NCBI GenBank assembly: GCA_964580575.1
Contig: CAZOLJ010000110.1
Coordinates: forward strand, 1 to 12,237
Reading direction: 5' to 3'
DNA: 12,237 bases
From: CAVPDE01 sp964580575
Lineage (GTDB): Bacteria > Desulfobacterota > DSM-4660 > Desulfatiglandales > HGW-15
Part shown: in pieces, positions 5,805-12,237 of the stretch
How positions within the stretch are numbered: position 1 is the stretch's first letter
Layout of the letters: every line of letters begins with the position of its first letter
Notes under the pieces: model-generated
What the model saw: only the letters and a program-made list of their open reading frames with translations
What the model was told of the DNA's origin: nothing
Database searches by the model: none
Program-made: the position numbers and the translations under genes

Positions 5805-5930
5805 GCCTATCAAGCGCTGCTGGAAATGATTCCTGTCGGTATCGTTCCTGAATACCGTGCCCCTTTCAATGCCCCTGACCATGATATGTTGAATGGCTCC
5901 GGCAGCGTCGATTGTAGATTTCCTCGGCAT
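5805..5930 (-). pseudogene. N-terminal fragment of REP-associated Y1 transposase
   Basis: The first 42 codons from ATG 5930 give MPRKSTIDAAGAIQHIMVRG, then IERGTVFRNDTDRNHFQQRL. This is the characteristic opening of RAYT/TnpA-REP proteins of the Y1 (HUH) family ('PRk.ri...g..hHi..RG..r..iF.dd.D...f..rl'). The frame then leaves the family and runs into a palindrome; the HUH metal-binding histidines and the catalytic tyrosine are missing. It is a dead fragment whose 3' side was lost, possibly in the event that also removed most of higB. Confidence 0.75.
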
Positions 5931-6002
5931 GAAACACTATTATCACCACAAAGAACGGCCCGGCAACTTAAAAACTTAACAGCGTCCCATTTCCAGCGCA
6001 CA

Positions 6003-6164
6003 CTATGGGAAAAGGGGCTGTTCCAGAATGACGAGATTGGGCAGGTGTTCGGGCTGACCTATTCGGCCGTCAGCCACATTGTCAAGGATGTGAGGGTACG
6101 GATAAAGAAAGACCCGAAGCTCGGGAGCAGAGCAAAGAAGACTAATTCACAATTCAAGATGTGA
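6003..6164 (+). pseudogene. C-terminal fragment of REP-associated Y1 transposase
   Basis: The plus strand encodes LWEKGLFQNDEIGQVFGLTY, then SAVSHIVKDVRVRIKKDPKL and a short tail to TGA at 6162. This matches the DnaA-like helix-turn-helix tail of deltaproteobacterial RAYT proteins ('...GLFqNdEIG..FGltYSaVS......' followed by 'NSQFKM'). It points away from the N-terminal fragment 70 nt to its left, so one half has been inverted, or two elements have been juxtaposed. The segment continues upstream in frame, but I cannot assign the part before about 6000. GTGACCCCGATAGGGC after the stop may be the element edge. Confidence 0.7.
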
Positions 6165-6185
6165 CCCCGATAGGGCTGTTCGGGC

Positions 6186-7013
6186 TCAGGCTGCAGAGGG
6201 ATCGATCTCTTCCGGTTGCCAGAGCATGCGTCCCTCCATCCCGCCCGCAACCACCAGGGTCTGCCCGGTGACGTGGCGCGCAAGTGTATCGGAGGACAAA
6301 TACACCACCGCGTTGGCAATGTCCTCAGGCCGCGCAATCTGAGGTAGCGCCATGGTCGCGGTGACTTTGCGGATTGTTCCGGCGTTGCTGAGCTTCGCCG
6401 CGCTGCGCGGCACCACCGTCCATCCGGGGCACACGCAATTGATCCGTCCCCCGCAATAATCCCGCGTGTGGGGCGCGAGGCGTGACAATTCGTTCTTCAA
6501 AGATCGCGTCAGGCCGAAGGCGATGGCCGCCTTTGCCGCAGAATAATCCGCATGGTTTGCTTCGCCGAATACGGCAGCCGTCGAGCCGATCAACACCGCG
6601 TTGCCACGCTTCTGTTTTTCCACCAGGCGGAAAAACTCGCGCACACAGAGGAATGTCGAGGTCAGCACGCCGTCCTGCGTCCCCTGCCACTGCTTCAGTG
6701 ACATCCGATGCAGCGGCACCTCGCGAATCTCCCACGATCCGGCATTCGCCACCAGAGTGTCCAGGCGATGAAAGCGTTTCAATGCGAGGGCAAACAGATG
6801 TTTCACCTGGGACTCTTTTCTCAGGTCTGCGCGGACCAATAGGGTCTCAACCGCTGCCAATTCGCGCTGCAACTTCCTTGCGCCGGCCAGATTGCGGTGA
6901 TAATGCAGAACGAGCTTGGCGCCCTCAGCGGCAAAAGCCCGCGCAATGGCCGACCCGATACCGCCGGATGCACCGGTGATGAGGATCACCTTGTCAGTCA
7001 GATTCGTGTTCAT
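6186..7013 (-). CDS. Short-chain dehydrogenase/reductase
   Basis: 275-aa NAD(P)-dependent oxidoreductase of the classical SDR family. Cofactor-binding TGASGGIG at 13-20, NAG at 90-92, catalytic Ser in LIGST (S144) and the YxxxK pair Y157/K161 are all present, followed by the usual CPGW loop (195-198) and TGQTLVVAGGM near the end. HYHRN (37-41) after the second strand, with Arg, hints at NADP(H) preference. The substrate is unknown; FabG-like and pteridine-reductase-like enzymes look similar. ATG at 7013 without an obvious ribosome site, 18 nt after the preceding gene, so translation is probably coupled. It ends the conserved gene block; transposase debris begins directly after its stop. A biochemical link to the upstream pilus genes is not evident. 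Confidence 0.9.
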   Translation of the reverse strand: MNTNLTDKVILITGASGGIGSAIARAFAAEGAKLVLHYHRNLAGARKLQRELAAVETLLVRADLRKESQVKHLFALALKRFHRLDTLVANAGSWEIREVPLHRMSLKQWQGTQDGVLTSTFLCVREFFRLVEKQKRGNAVLIGSTAAVFGEANHADYSAAKAAIAFGLTRSLKNELSRLAPHTRDYCGGRINCVCPGWTVVPRSAAKLSNAGTIRKVTATMALPQIARPEDIANAVVYLSSDTLARHVTGQTLVVAGGMEGRMLWQPEEIDPSAA

Positions 7014-7031
7014 GTCAGATCAAATCGGTGG

Positions 7032-7304
7032 TTAATGGCCGAGGGATTCGTAGACGGGGCCGTAGTTGCCGTCTTCAAAGACGGGCCGAAACTCGCAGAG
7101 CAGCGCGTTGGTCGCCTGCTCGACCAGGACCACGTCCCGCTCACAGACCTGGGTCATGTCCATGTCGTTGACCGCCCGTCTCAAGTGCTCGAACTGGGAG
7201 AGGAGCTTTTCGTTTTCAAAAGAGAACTGGATCCTCTTGTGAACGTCGATGATCGTGCCGATGCACATTTCAACTCTGAGCCGGTATTTGTGTCTTTGTT
7301 CCAT
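7032..7304 (-). CDS. Conserved-looking 90-aa protein, pilus operon
   Basis: A small soluble protein that I do not recognise. The N-terminus is basic (MEQRHKYRLRVEM), the middle is probably helical (SFENEKLLSQFEHLRRAVND) and the C-terminus is acidic. There is no signal peptide, cysteine pair or membrane segment. It has an ATG start, lies 12 nt after the zinc-ribbon/receiver-like gene and 18 nt before the dehydrogenase, and is on the same strand, which supports it being a real member of the operon. A role with its upstream neighbour is possible, but nothing in the sequence shows it. Confidence 0.7.
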   Translation of the reverse strand: MEQRHKYRLRVEMCIGTIIDVHKRIQFSFENEKLLSQFEHLRRAVNDMDMTQVCERDVVLVEQATNALLCEFRPVFEDGNYGPVYESLGH

Positions 7305-7316
7305 GGGCGAGTGGAC

Positions 7317-8015
7317 CTACACTTTTCCCGTCTCCACCATCGTGTCCATGAAGATCTTGTAGAATCGCTCGTTCTCCGAGACCGACTTCTTGAGGATGAG
7401 ATGCAGTTTTTGAAGGTCCTTGGAGTTGATCACCACGTTGGCGCTCATGGCAAAGGCCATCATGTTGTCCATGGTTTTGAAGTTGTCCGAGATGAGGGCC
7501 AAAAAAAGCTTCCGACGAACCGACATGGAAAGCCTGTTCAGGTAATTGACGATGACGCTGTGATCCAGGGGCTGGCTGTCAAACCCGTCGGCGAGAATAA
7601 CGAGATCAAAATGGTGGAAACGCAATTTCCCGATCGCATCCCTGGTGTTGGGCGTGGGGATGCATTTGTATCCGATGAGCTCCAGCCCGGCTCTTAGATG
7701 ATCCTCGTTCATGGAGCTGTTGGGCATAATCAGGGCAAGCTTGATCCCCTCTTCAAAAAAATCGAGAGCCACATCGGTTGTGAAATCCTCATACCCGTAG
7801 GATTCTTCAGGAGCTTTGCGGCCGGCTGCCGGATCCATCATCTTCAGGGGGAACTCTCCGGTCTCATCTGCCTTGGGCGGCGGCTCCGGCGCCTCACCTC
7901 CAAGCGAGATTTTGCCCTTGCACTTCGGACAGTGCAGTTTGAGGACCCTGTCCTTGGGAACTTTGTCGTCAGGAATGTTGAACCTGGCCTTGCACTGCCC
8001 GCAGGTAACCTCCAT
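7317..8015 (-). CDS. Zinc-ribbon protein with degenerate receiver-like domain
   Basis: 232 aa. Residues 1-39 form an MJ0042-type zinc ribbon (CGQC at 5-8, CPKC at 29-32, with the typical FNIPDDK and VLKLHC segments). A Pro/Glu-rich linker (41-75) leads to a domain at about 92-205 with the alternating strand/helix pattern of response-regulator receivers (KLALIMPN, YKCIPTPN, FDLVILADGFD, KLFLALIS, VVINSKD). The acidic pair after strand 1 is missing (MPN), and the expected phosphoacceptor position is Ala142, with Asp143 one residue further, so ordinary phosphorylation looks unlikely. GAGGAG lies 8 nt before the ATG. It is 15 nt after the PilU-like gene, suggesting a regulator or adaptor for pilus motors; similar zinc-ribbon proteins occur in gliding and pilus loci of deltaproteobacteria. 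Confidence 0.82.
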   Translation of the reverse strand: MEVTCGQCKARFNIPDDKVPKDRVLKLHCPKCKGKISLGGEAPEPPPKADETGEFPLKMMDPAAGRKAPEESYGYEDFTTDVALDFFEEGIKLALIMPNSSMNEDHLRAGLELIGYKCIPTPNTRDAIGKLRFHHFDLVILADGFDSQPLDHSVIVNYLNRLSMSVRRKLFLALISDNFKTMDNMMAFAMSANVVINSKDLQKLHLILKKSVSENERFYKIFMDTMVETGKV

Positions 8016-8030
8016 GGTTTCCGCTCCTCT

Positions 8031-9206
8031 TTACATTTTTCCGTACTTCTTTGTGTAATCCTGGTCAATACTCAGGTCTTCGATGGACGTGGTCTTTTCC
8101 CCTCTGGCCGATTTGACGGCGTCGATGGCCCTTCCCACAATCGCCTTGCGGGAGGCATAACTCAAGGCGGTCTCCTCCGTGATGAATCCTTTTTGATAAA
8201 GCTCCGTGATGCTCTGGTCGAAGGTCATCATGCCGAAAGGCTGCCCCGCTTCGATGATGTCATAAAAGGTTTTGCCTTCCGCTTCCCCGTGCAGGATCGT
8301 GTCTTTCACCCGCAGATTCGTGCACATGATTTCAAAGGCGGCCACACGCCCTCCCCCGACCTTGGGAAGCAGCCGCTGGCAGGCAATCCATCGGACCGAA
8401 TCCGCCAGGCGGATGCGGATCTGCTTTTCATCTTCCTGCTCAAACATGCCGACGATTCTGTTGACGGTCTGGCCGGCATCCACCGTGTGGAGCGTGGTCA
8501 GCAGGAGGTGACCGGTCTCAGCCGCAGAGAGCCCGATCTCCACGGTTTCCCTATCCCTCATCTCACCGACCAGGATCACCTTGGGAGCCTGGCGTAGCGC
8601 GGCCCTCAAGCCGTTAGCGAAGGTGTCGAAATCGATTCCCAGCTCCCGCTGATTGAAGGTGGCCTTTTTCTGGGCATGGACATACTCCACAGGATCCTCC
8701 AAGGTCACCACGTGGACCGATTTTCTCTCGTTGATCTCGTTGAGGACCGCGGCGAGAGAGGTGGACTTTCCGCTTCCAGTGGCCCCTGTGACCAGGATCA
8801 TCCCGTTCCGGTCATCCGCCATCCTACGGAATGCCGGGGGAAGCGTCATTTCATCCACCGTCGGCACCCGGGCTGCCAGTTGCCTCATGACGGTCGAGAG
8901 GTAGCCCTTTTGCGAAAAGATGTTCACCCTGAACCGGGCTTTTCCTGCAAGCTGGTAGGACGTGTCACAGGAGCCCTCTGAGAGGAGAAATCGGGTGAGC
9001 CTGCGGTCACCGTTGATCAGGTTGAGGGCGAGGACTTCAGCCTGGAAAGGGGTGAGCTTTGAAATAGGAGGATTGAGCGACACAGACACCAGTTGGCCCG
9101 AGGACTCAACCTGGCAGGCCTTGTCCACCGTGAAATTGAGGTCCGAGACATTGTCATGGGACTCGAGCATGGCGGTCAAAATATGGTCAATTTCCTGTCG
9201 TCTCAT
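8031..9206 (-). CDS. PilT/PilU-family pilus retraction ATPase paralogue
   Basis: 391-aa hexameric ATPase of the type IV pilus retraction family, acting at the cytoplasmic base of the pilus. Motifs: Walker A GATGSGKST (141-149), Asp box VVTLEDPVEYVH (166-177), Walker B with catalytic Glu in VILVGEMRD (210-218), His box GHLLLTTLHTVDAGQTVNRI. The PilT retraction signature AIRNLIRE is replaced by RVKDTILHGE (299-308), and a tail of about 40 residues follows the fold, both more like PilU or an accessory PilT. The N-terminal 'SDLHL' strand is also altered (VSDLNFTVDK). I chose ATG 9206, with GGGAG 8 nt upstream; an ATG at 9245 lacks a ribosome site and adds an unconserved extension. It lies 143 nt after pilT and 15 nt before the zinc-ribbon gene. 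Confidence 0.9.
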   Translation of the reverse strand: MRRQEIDHILTAMLESHDNVSDLNFTVDKACQVESSGQLVSVSLNPPISKLTPFQAEVLALNLINGDRRLTRFLLSEGSCDTSYQLAGKARFRVNIFSQKGYLSTVMRQLAARVPTVDEMTLPPAFRRMADDRNGMILVTGATGSGKSTSLAAVLNEINERKSVHVVTLEDPVEYVHAQKKATFNQRELGIDFDTFANGLRAALRQAPKVILVGEMRDRETVEIGLSAAETGHLLLTTLHTVDAGQTVNRIVGMFEQEDEKQIRIRLADSVRWIACQRLLPKVGGGRVAAFEIMCTNLRVKDTILHGEAEGKTFYDIIEAGQPFGMMTFDQSITELYQKGFITEETALSYASRKAIVGRAIDAVKSARGEKTTSIEDLSIDQDYTKKYGKM

Positions 9207-9303
9207 CGCTTTGGCTCCCTCTCCTGTGGGGTCCGGTGCTATCATCCATAACTGAATCCAGAACCCCTTCTCCCTCCCCTTTATCCCCTCCCACCAAGGG
9301 CTG

Positions 9304-9342
9304 GAGTGGAATGTTTACACGGCATGCGAAGAAGTTCCACTC
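9304..9342. repeat. Inverted repeat just after pilT
   Basis: Perfect 8-bp arms GAGTGGAA (9304-9311) and TTCCACTC (9335-9342) with a 23-nt loop, 8 nt past the pilT stop. Without a T-run and with a long loop it is a poor intrinsic terminator; it may be an mRNA-stabilising or processing hairpin between the two motor genes. The rest of the 143-nt gap on plus is a pyrimidine-rich tract. Confidence 0.35.
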
Positions 9343-9349
9343 AAAGACT

Positions 9350-10432
9350 CTATACCTCCGTGAAGTCAGAAGGAGGCTGCTTCAGGAAGGGAAGGAACTT
9401 GCCCTTGTCATTGCACTTGGTGTAGGCATCGTCCGGGCTGATGATCTTCTTCATCAGCAGTTCCAGAATAGCATCATCCAGCGACTGCATGCCGTATTTC
9501 TTTCCCGTCTGGATCATGGAAGGAATCTGATAGGTCTTTCCTTCGCGGATCAGGTTTCGAACGGCCGGGTTGGCAATCATGATTTCGAGGGCCGCCACCC
9601 GGCCCCGCTTGTCCCTTCTCTTGAAAAGGGTTTGGGAAATCACGGCCCTAATTCCATCTGCCAGGGTATTCCTGATTTGCTCCTGCTGGCTGACCGGGAA
9701 AACTTCAATGATGCGATCCACGGTCTTTGAAGCGCTGTTCGTGTGCAGAGTCGCAAAAACAAGATGCCCTGTTTCCGAGGCTTCAATGGCAAGGGCAATG
9801 GTTTCCAGGTCTCTCATTTCACCGACCATGATGATGTCAGGATCTTCTCGGAGAGCGCCCCTCAGCGCTGCAGCAAACGACTTGGTGTGGAGGCCCACTT
9901 CCCTGTGATTGATGATGGCCTTTTCACTCCGATGCACAAATTCCAGTGGATCTTCAACGGTGATGATATGGTCTTTTCGACTCATGTTGGCTTCATGGAC
10001 AACGGCGGCCAGGGTGGTTGATTTTCCGCTGCCTGTGGGCCCGGTCACCAGCACAAGGCCGCGGGGCAGGCTGGCCAGTCTTTGAACCACCTTGGGTAAG
10101 CCCAGTTCATCGCAGCTCAGGATTTTCGAGGGAATTTCCCTGAAAACGGCGCCAATACCGTACTTCTGCTGGAAAAAATTGGCCCGATATCTGGCAAGTC
10201 CCGGGATTTCATAAGCAAAATCCGCGTCACCCGTTTCTTCAAACTCCTTGATCTTGTGCTCTGGCGCGATTTCATAAAGCATGGCCTTGAGGCCGTCGTT
10301 TTCAAGAGTTTGGTACTTGACCCGCTCGAGTTCACCGCCTATCCGTAGAACAGGCTGCTGCCCGGAAACCATGTGGAGATCGGATGCTCCCTGATCGTGC
10401 ATGAGCTTGAAGAACGCATCTATTTGCGCCAT
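9350..10432 (-). CDS. pilT: Type IV pilus retraction ATPase PilT
   Basis: 360-aa motor that depolymerises type IVa pili and powers twitching motility, cytoplasmic and docked to the inner-membrane platform. N-terminal SDLHMVSGQQPVLRIGG (17-33) is the classic PilT opening. Walker A GPTGSGKST (131-139), Asp box HIITVEDPLEFVH (155-167), Walker B IIMVGEMRD (200-208, E205) and His box GHLVFATLHTNSASKTVDR (222-240) are complete. The retraction signature is present as AVRNLIREGK (290-299), one conservative change from AIRNLIRE, so a true PilT is likely. Length is normal. GGAGGG 5 nt before the ATG and a good promoter just upstream support the start. A PilU-like gene follows, as in many pilTU clusters. 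Confidence 0.96.
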   Translation of the reverse strand: MAQIDAFFKLMHDQGASDLHMVSGQQPVLRIGGELERVKYQTLENDGLKAMLYEIAPEHKIKEFEETGDADFAYEIPGLARYRANFFQQKYGIGAVFREIPSKILSCDELGLPKVVQRLASLPRGLVLVTGPTGSGKSTTLAAVVHEANMSRKDHIITVEDPLEFVHRSEKAIINHREVGLHTKSFAAALRGALREDPDIIMVGEMRDLETIALAIEASETGHLVFATLHTNSASKTVDRIIEVFPVSQQEQIRNTLADGIRAVISQTLFKRRDKRGRVAALEIMIANPAVRNLIREGKTYQIPSMIQTGKKYGMQSLDDAILELLMKKIISPDDAYTKCNDKGKFLPFLKQPPSDFTEV

Positions 10433-10461
10433 AAATACCCTCCAGAAGAAATAAGTGTCTA

Positions 10462-10491
10462 ATTATACATGGATCGTTTTCGTATATTCAA
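10462..10491 (-). promoter_or_regulatory. Sigma70-type promoter of pilT
   Basis: On the minus strand TTGAAT (10486-10491) and a perfect TATAAT (10462-10467) are 18 bp apart. Transcription would start near 10455, leaving a short leader of about 22 nt containing the ribosome site. It separates the pilT unit from the upstream acetyltransferase gene, which ends at 10526. Confidence 0.7.
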
Positions 10492-10525
10492 GCCCCAAAT
10501 CCTGGAACCGGTTGTGTCGGGAGCC

Positions 10526-11014
10526 CTATCTCGATTCCAACGAGTTGTTCCTCCGATGTTTTCCAAGATCATTCACCATCATGAGAGCGTCCTGTCCGGA
10601 GGGATAAAAGCGGGGTTTGCTCTGCACAGGCCTAAATCCATTCCTCAGGAAAAGCTTCTGGGCTGCAAGGTTTTCTCTGGCTGTGTGGAGAAGAAGCCTC
10701 TGCTCCCCCAAGTTTTCCGCTTCTTTTTGTGCGAATTGAAGAAGTTCACGGCCAATGCCTCTGCGCTGGAACTCGGGAGTGACGGCGATGGCGAGAACCT
10801 CAGCGCACGTTTGTCCCTCTTCGTCTGCCGGCAGGGCACCGATCATCACAAAGCCCGCAGACCTACCCCCAACCATGGAAACGAGGGTCAGGGTCACACC
10901 GGATTTGAACCATTGGCTGACCGTGGACCCGTACGGTCCATAAACGCTAAAGACCTCGCTGCTTAATCCGGCGATAAAGGCCTTGTCGGAGGGTTTTGCG
11001 GGGCGAATCGTCAT
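10526..11014 (-). CDS. GNAT-family N-acetyltransferase
   Basis: Cytoplasmic acetyl-CoA-dependent acetyltransferase, about 162 aa from ATG 11014. The acetyl-CoA pyrophosphate loop QRRGIGRELL follows strand VLAIAVTPEF (motif A). ENLAAQKLFLRNGFRPV is the usual motif B of RimI-like enzymes. The start is uncertain: MTIRPAKPSDKAF at 11014 matches normal GNAT beginnings but has no clear ribosome site, while an in-frame GTG at 11050, 12 nt after the upstream stop, adds 12 residues rich in Pro and Ala. Either is possible; both imply cotranslation with the deacetylase-like gene. The substrate is not visible: a small molecule, a protein lysine or a protein N-terminus. Being next to a deacetylase recalls the acuA-acuC pairing, though the order and relatives differ. 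Confidence 0.88.
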   Translation of the reverse strand: MTIRPAKPSDKAFIAGLSSEVFSVYGPYGSTVSQWFKSGVTLTLVSMVGGRSAGFVMIGALPADEEGQTCAEVLAIAVTPEFQRRGIGRELLQFAQKEAENLGEQRLLLHTARENLAAQKLFLRNGFRPVQSKPRFYPSGQDALMMVNDLGKHRRNNSLESR

Positions 11015-11062
11015 CTTGGCTTGGGGAGGAGAAAAGGGGAGGGCTGCCACGGCACGAGGATC

Positions 11063-12154
11063 TCAGAGTGTCTTCCAGTACGGCCCGTGAACGCTCTTGA
11101 CCCGGGCCACCACGTTATCCACCATCTCCTGCATGGCAGAACCTGCCAGAGCGGCCGGGTCGGTGCTGTTCAAGCCGGCCAGCTCCTTGAGAACCTCTTT
11201 AACCGAATCCCGTTCCCCGTAAAGATCGTATCCTCCTTCGAGGGTGAGCACCACCTTTCCTGCGCAGCACTCATCCGCGATATCCATAATGGCCCGGGTC
11301 ATTGCAGCAAACCCTGCAGGAGTGACGTTCATGCCTCCCAAAGGATCACCGATGTAAATGTCAAAACCGGCGGAGACGAGGATCAGTTCAGGTTTGAACT
11401 GGAGAGCGATCGGTTTGAGCACTCTCTCAAAGATGCTCAAGTACTCTGCGTCCCCATATCCTATGGTGAGGGGGACGTTGACGGTGAATCCACGGCCTTT
11501 CCCGGTGCCGATTTCAGTGTAAGCCCCGGTCCCTGGATAATAGGGGAACTGATGGGTGGAGAAATAAAGAATCGTAGGATCTTCTTCAAAGGAGTGCTGG
11601 GTCCCGTTGCCGTGATGAAGGTCCCAGTCCACAATCAAAATGCGGCCAACCTTAAGGCGTTCTTGGGCATACCGGGCGCCCACGGCAACGTTGTTGAAAA
11701 GGCAGAAGCCTTTTGCCTGACCTCGTTCCGCGTGATGCCCCGGTGGTCTGACCAGGGCAAAGGCGTTTTTCAGCTTTCCCGCGCAAACCTTGGAAATGGC
11801 CTCGCACAGCCCTCCGGCAGCCAGAACCGCGGCCTCATAAGATGCTGCACAGGTTTGGGTGTCAGGGTCCAGGTACGTGTACTCGATTCCTGATGTGGCT
11901 GCAAGTGTGTCAACGTAGTAACCGGCATGAACGAGAAGCAGCTCTTTTTTGTCCGCGAACCTGGGGGAGATCTCCTGGAATTTGCCCGCCATATCCGGAT
12001 CTTCCAGCATATCATAAATGACTTTGAGCCTCTGCGGGCACTCCGGATGGTAGTCTCCCATCCAATGATCCATGTACCGTGTGTCCTTAACAATGCCGGT
12101 GCATGTCCCTCGTTTCACCCCTGAACTGCTCTTTCCCATTCTCCTCCGCTCCAT
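11063..12154 (-). CDS. Histone-deacetylase-family amidohydrolase (acetylpolyamine/AcuC-like)
   Basis: 363-aa zinc hydrolase that removes acetyl groups from lysine side chains or acetylpolyamines. Family marks in order: HPECPQRL (36-43), RPPGHHAERG (136-145; H140 and H141 are the catalytic dyad), GFCLFNNVA (149-157), DWDLHHGNGTQ (176-186; D178 and H180 are zinc ligands), FSTHQFPYYPGTG (198-210), SAGFD (261-265; D265 third ligand) and LEGGYD (305-310; Y309 transition-state Tyr). All are intact, so it should be active. This sequence is closer to class II-type bacterial homologues than to AcuC. ATG 12154 was taken; ATG 12139 is also possible, but GGAGG then lies only 3 nt away. It is followed 48 nt downstream (12 if the earlier start is used) by the GNAT gene, suggesting an operon controlling acetylation. 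Confidence 0.92.
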   Translation of the reverse strand: MERRRMGKSSSGVKRGTCTGIVKDTRYMDHWMGDYHPECPQRLKVIYDMLEDPDMAGKFQEISPRFADKKELLLVHAGYYVDTLAATSGIEYTYLDPDTQTCAASYEAAVLAAGGLCEAISKVCAGKLKNAFALVRPPGHHAERGQAKGFCLFNNVAVGARYAQERLKVGRILIVDWDLHHGNGTQHSFEEDPTILYFSTHQFPYYPGTGAYTEIGTGKGRGFTVNVPLTIGYGDAEYLSIFERVLKPIALQFKPELILVSAGFDIYIGDPLGGMNVTPAGFAAMTRAIMDIADECCAGKVVLTLEGGYDLYGERDSVKEVLKELAGLNSTDPAALAGSAMQEMVDNVVARVKSVHGPYWKTL

Positions 12155-12212
12155 CTCACGGCTCTACAGACTTGCATACCATAATTATCGTTTTCTTAAA
12201 AGCAATTCCCTA

Positions 12213-12218
12213 TTGACA
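12213..12218 (+). promoter_or_regulatory. Consensus -35 box at the window edge, divergent
   Basis: A perfect TTGACA on the plus strand, 59 nt upstream of the deacetylase-like gene and pointing away from it. The matching -10 would begin at about 12236, just where the window ends, so a divergent gene to the right is possible but cannot be confirmed. Confidence 0.2.
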
Positions 12219-12237
12219 AGGGGAAAGAAAATGCAAG

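Noticed and set aside
5739..6164. The whole 141-codon plus-strand frame as one gene.
   Set aside because: Only its last 54 or so codons resemble a protein family; the earlier part is antisense to the N-terminal transposase fragment.
6897..7697. Long plus-strand open frame opposite the dehydrogenase and small operon genes.
   Set aside because: It lies antisense to three well-supported genes and has no family resemblance; its openness follows from the GC-rich codon bias of the real genes.
7698..8597. 299-codon plus-strand open frame opposite the zinc-ribbon and PilU-like genes.
   Set aside because: The minus-strand proteins have clear motifs; this frame is a composition artefact without a ribosome site or domain.
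11021..11893. 290-codon plus-strand open frame opposite the deacetylase-like gene.
   Set aside because: It is entirely antisense to a gene with every catalytic motif intact.

Overview
The window looks like chromosome from a Gram-negative deltaproteobacterium-like organism (Desulfobacterota or relatives; inferred from protein character, no marker gene is present). It has two parts: an accessory region (about 1-6180) with signs of integron activity and gene decay, and a compact block of apparently intact housekeeping genes (about 6186-12154), all on the minus strand.

Accessory region. At the left edge, on the plus strand, lies a long integron-type tyrosine recombinase (215-1665). It is broken by what looks like a 2-nt TA expansion in a TATATA run; without it the gene would encode about 482 residues with all catalytic boxes. 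To its right, facing it on the minus strand, are unrelated small modules: a membrane acyltransferase (2117-3394), a MazF-type toxin with a ribbon-helix-helix antitoxin under a well-resolved promoter/operator (3573-4186), an unrecognised 178-aa protein (4286-4822), a truncated SAM methyltransferase (4961-5263), and a HigA-type antitoxin whose HigB partner survives only as a C-terminal stub (5367-5740). Imperfect hairpins resembling attC sites sit just past the stop codons of mazF and of the 178-aa gene, and a partial related copy lies past the methyltransferase stub. I read this stretch as a decayed gene-cassette array lacking a matching integrase. The present integrase has the wrong orientation to be its simple source. 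Two pieces of a REP-associated (Y1) transposase, in opposite orientations, fill 5741-6180 and separate the higB stub from the conserved block.

Conserved block. In minus-strand transcription order it starts with a class II-type histone-deacetylase-like amidohydrolase and a GNAT acetyltransferase, a possible reversible-acetylation pair. Behind a good sigma70-type promoter follow PilT, a PilU-like paralogue, a zinc-ribbon plus receiver-like protein, a 90-aa unknown and a short-chain dehydrogenase. The last four are spaced by 12-18 nt and probably cotranscribed. PilT and PilU point to type IV pilus retraction and twitching; the receiver-like protein, lacking normal phosphorylation residues, is the best candidate for a new regulator or adaptor of that machinery.

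I found no rRNA, tRNA or CRISPR array. No wholly new system is evident. The most rewarding parts are the orphan cassette array with its broken integrase, and the pseudo-receiver protein in the pilus-motor operon.
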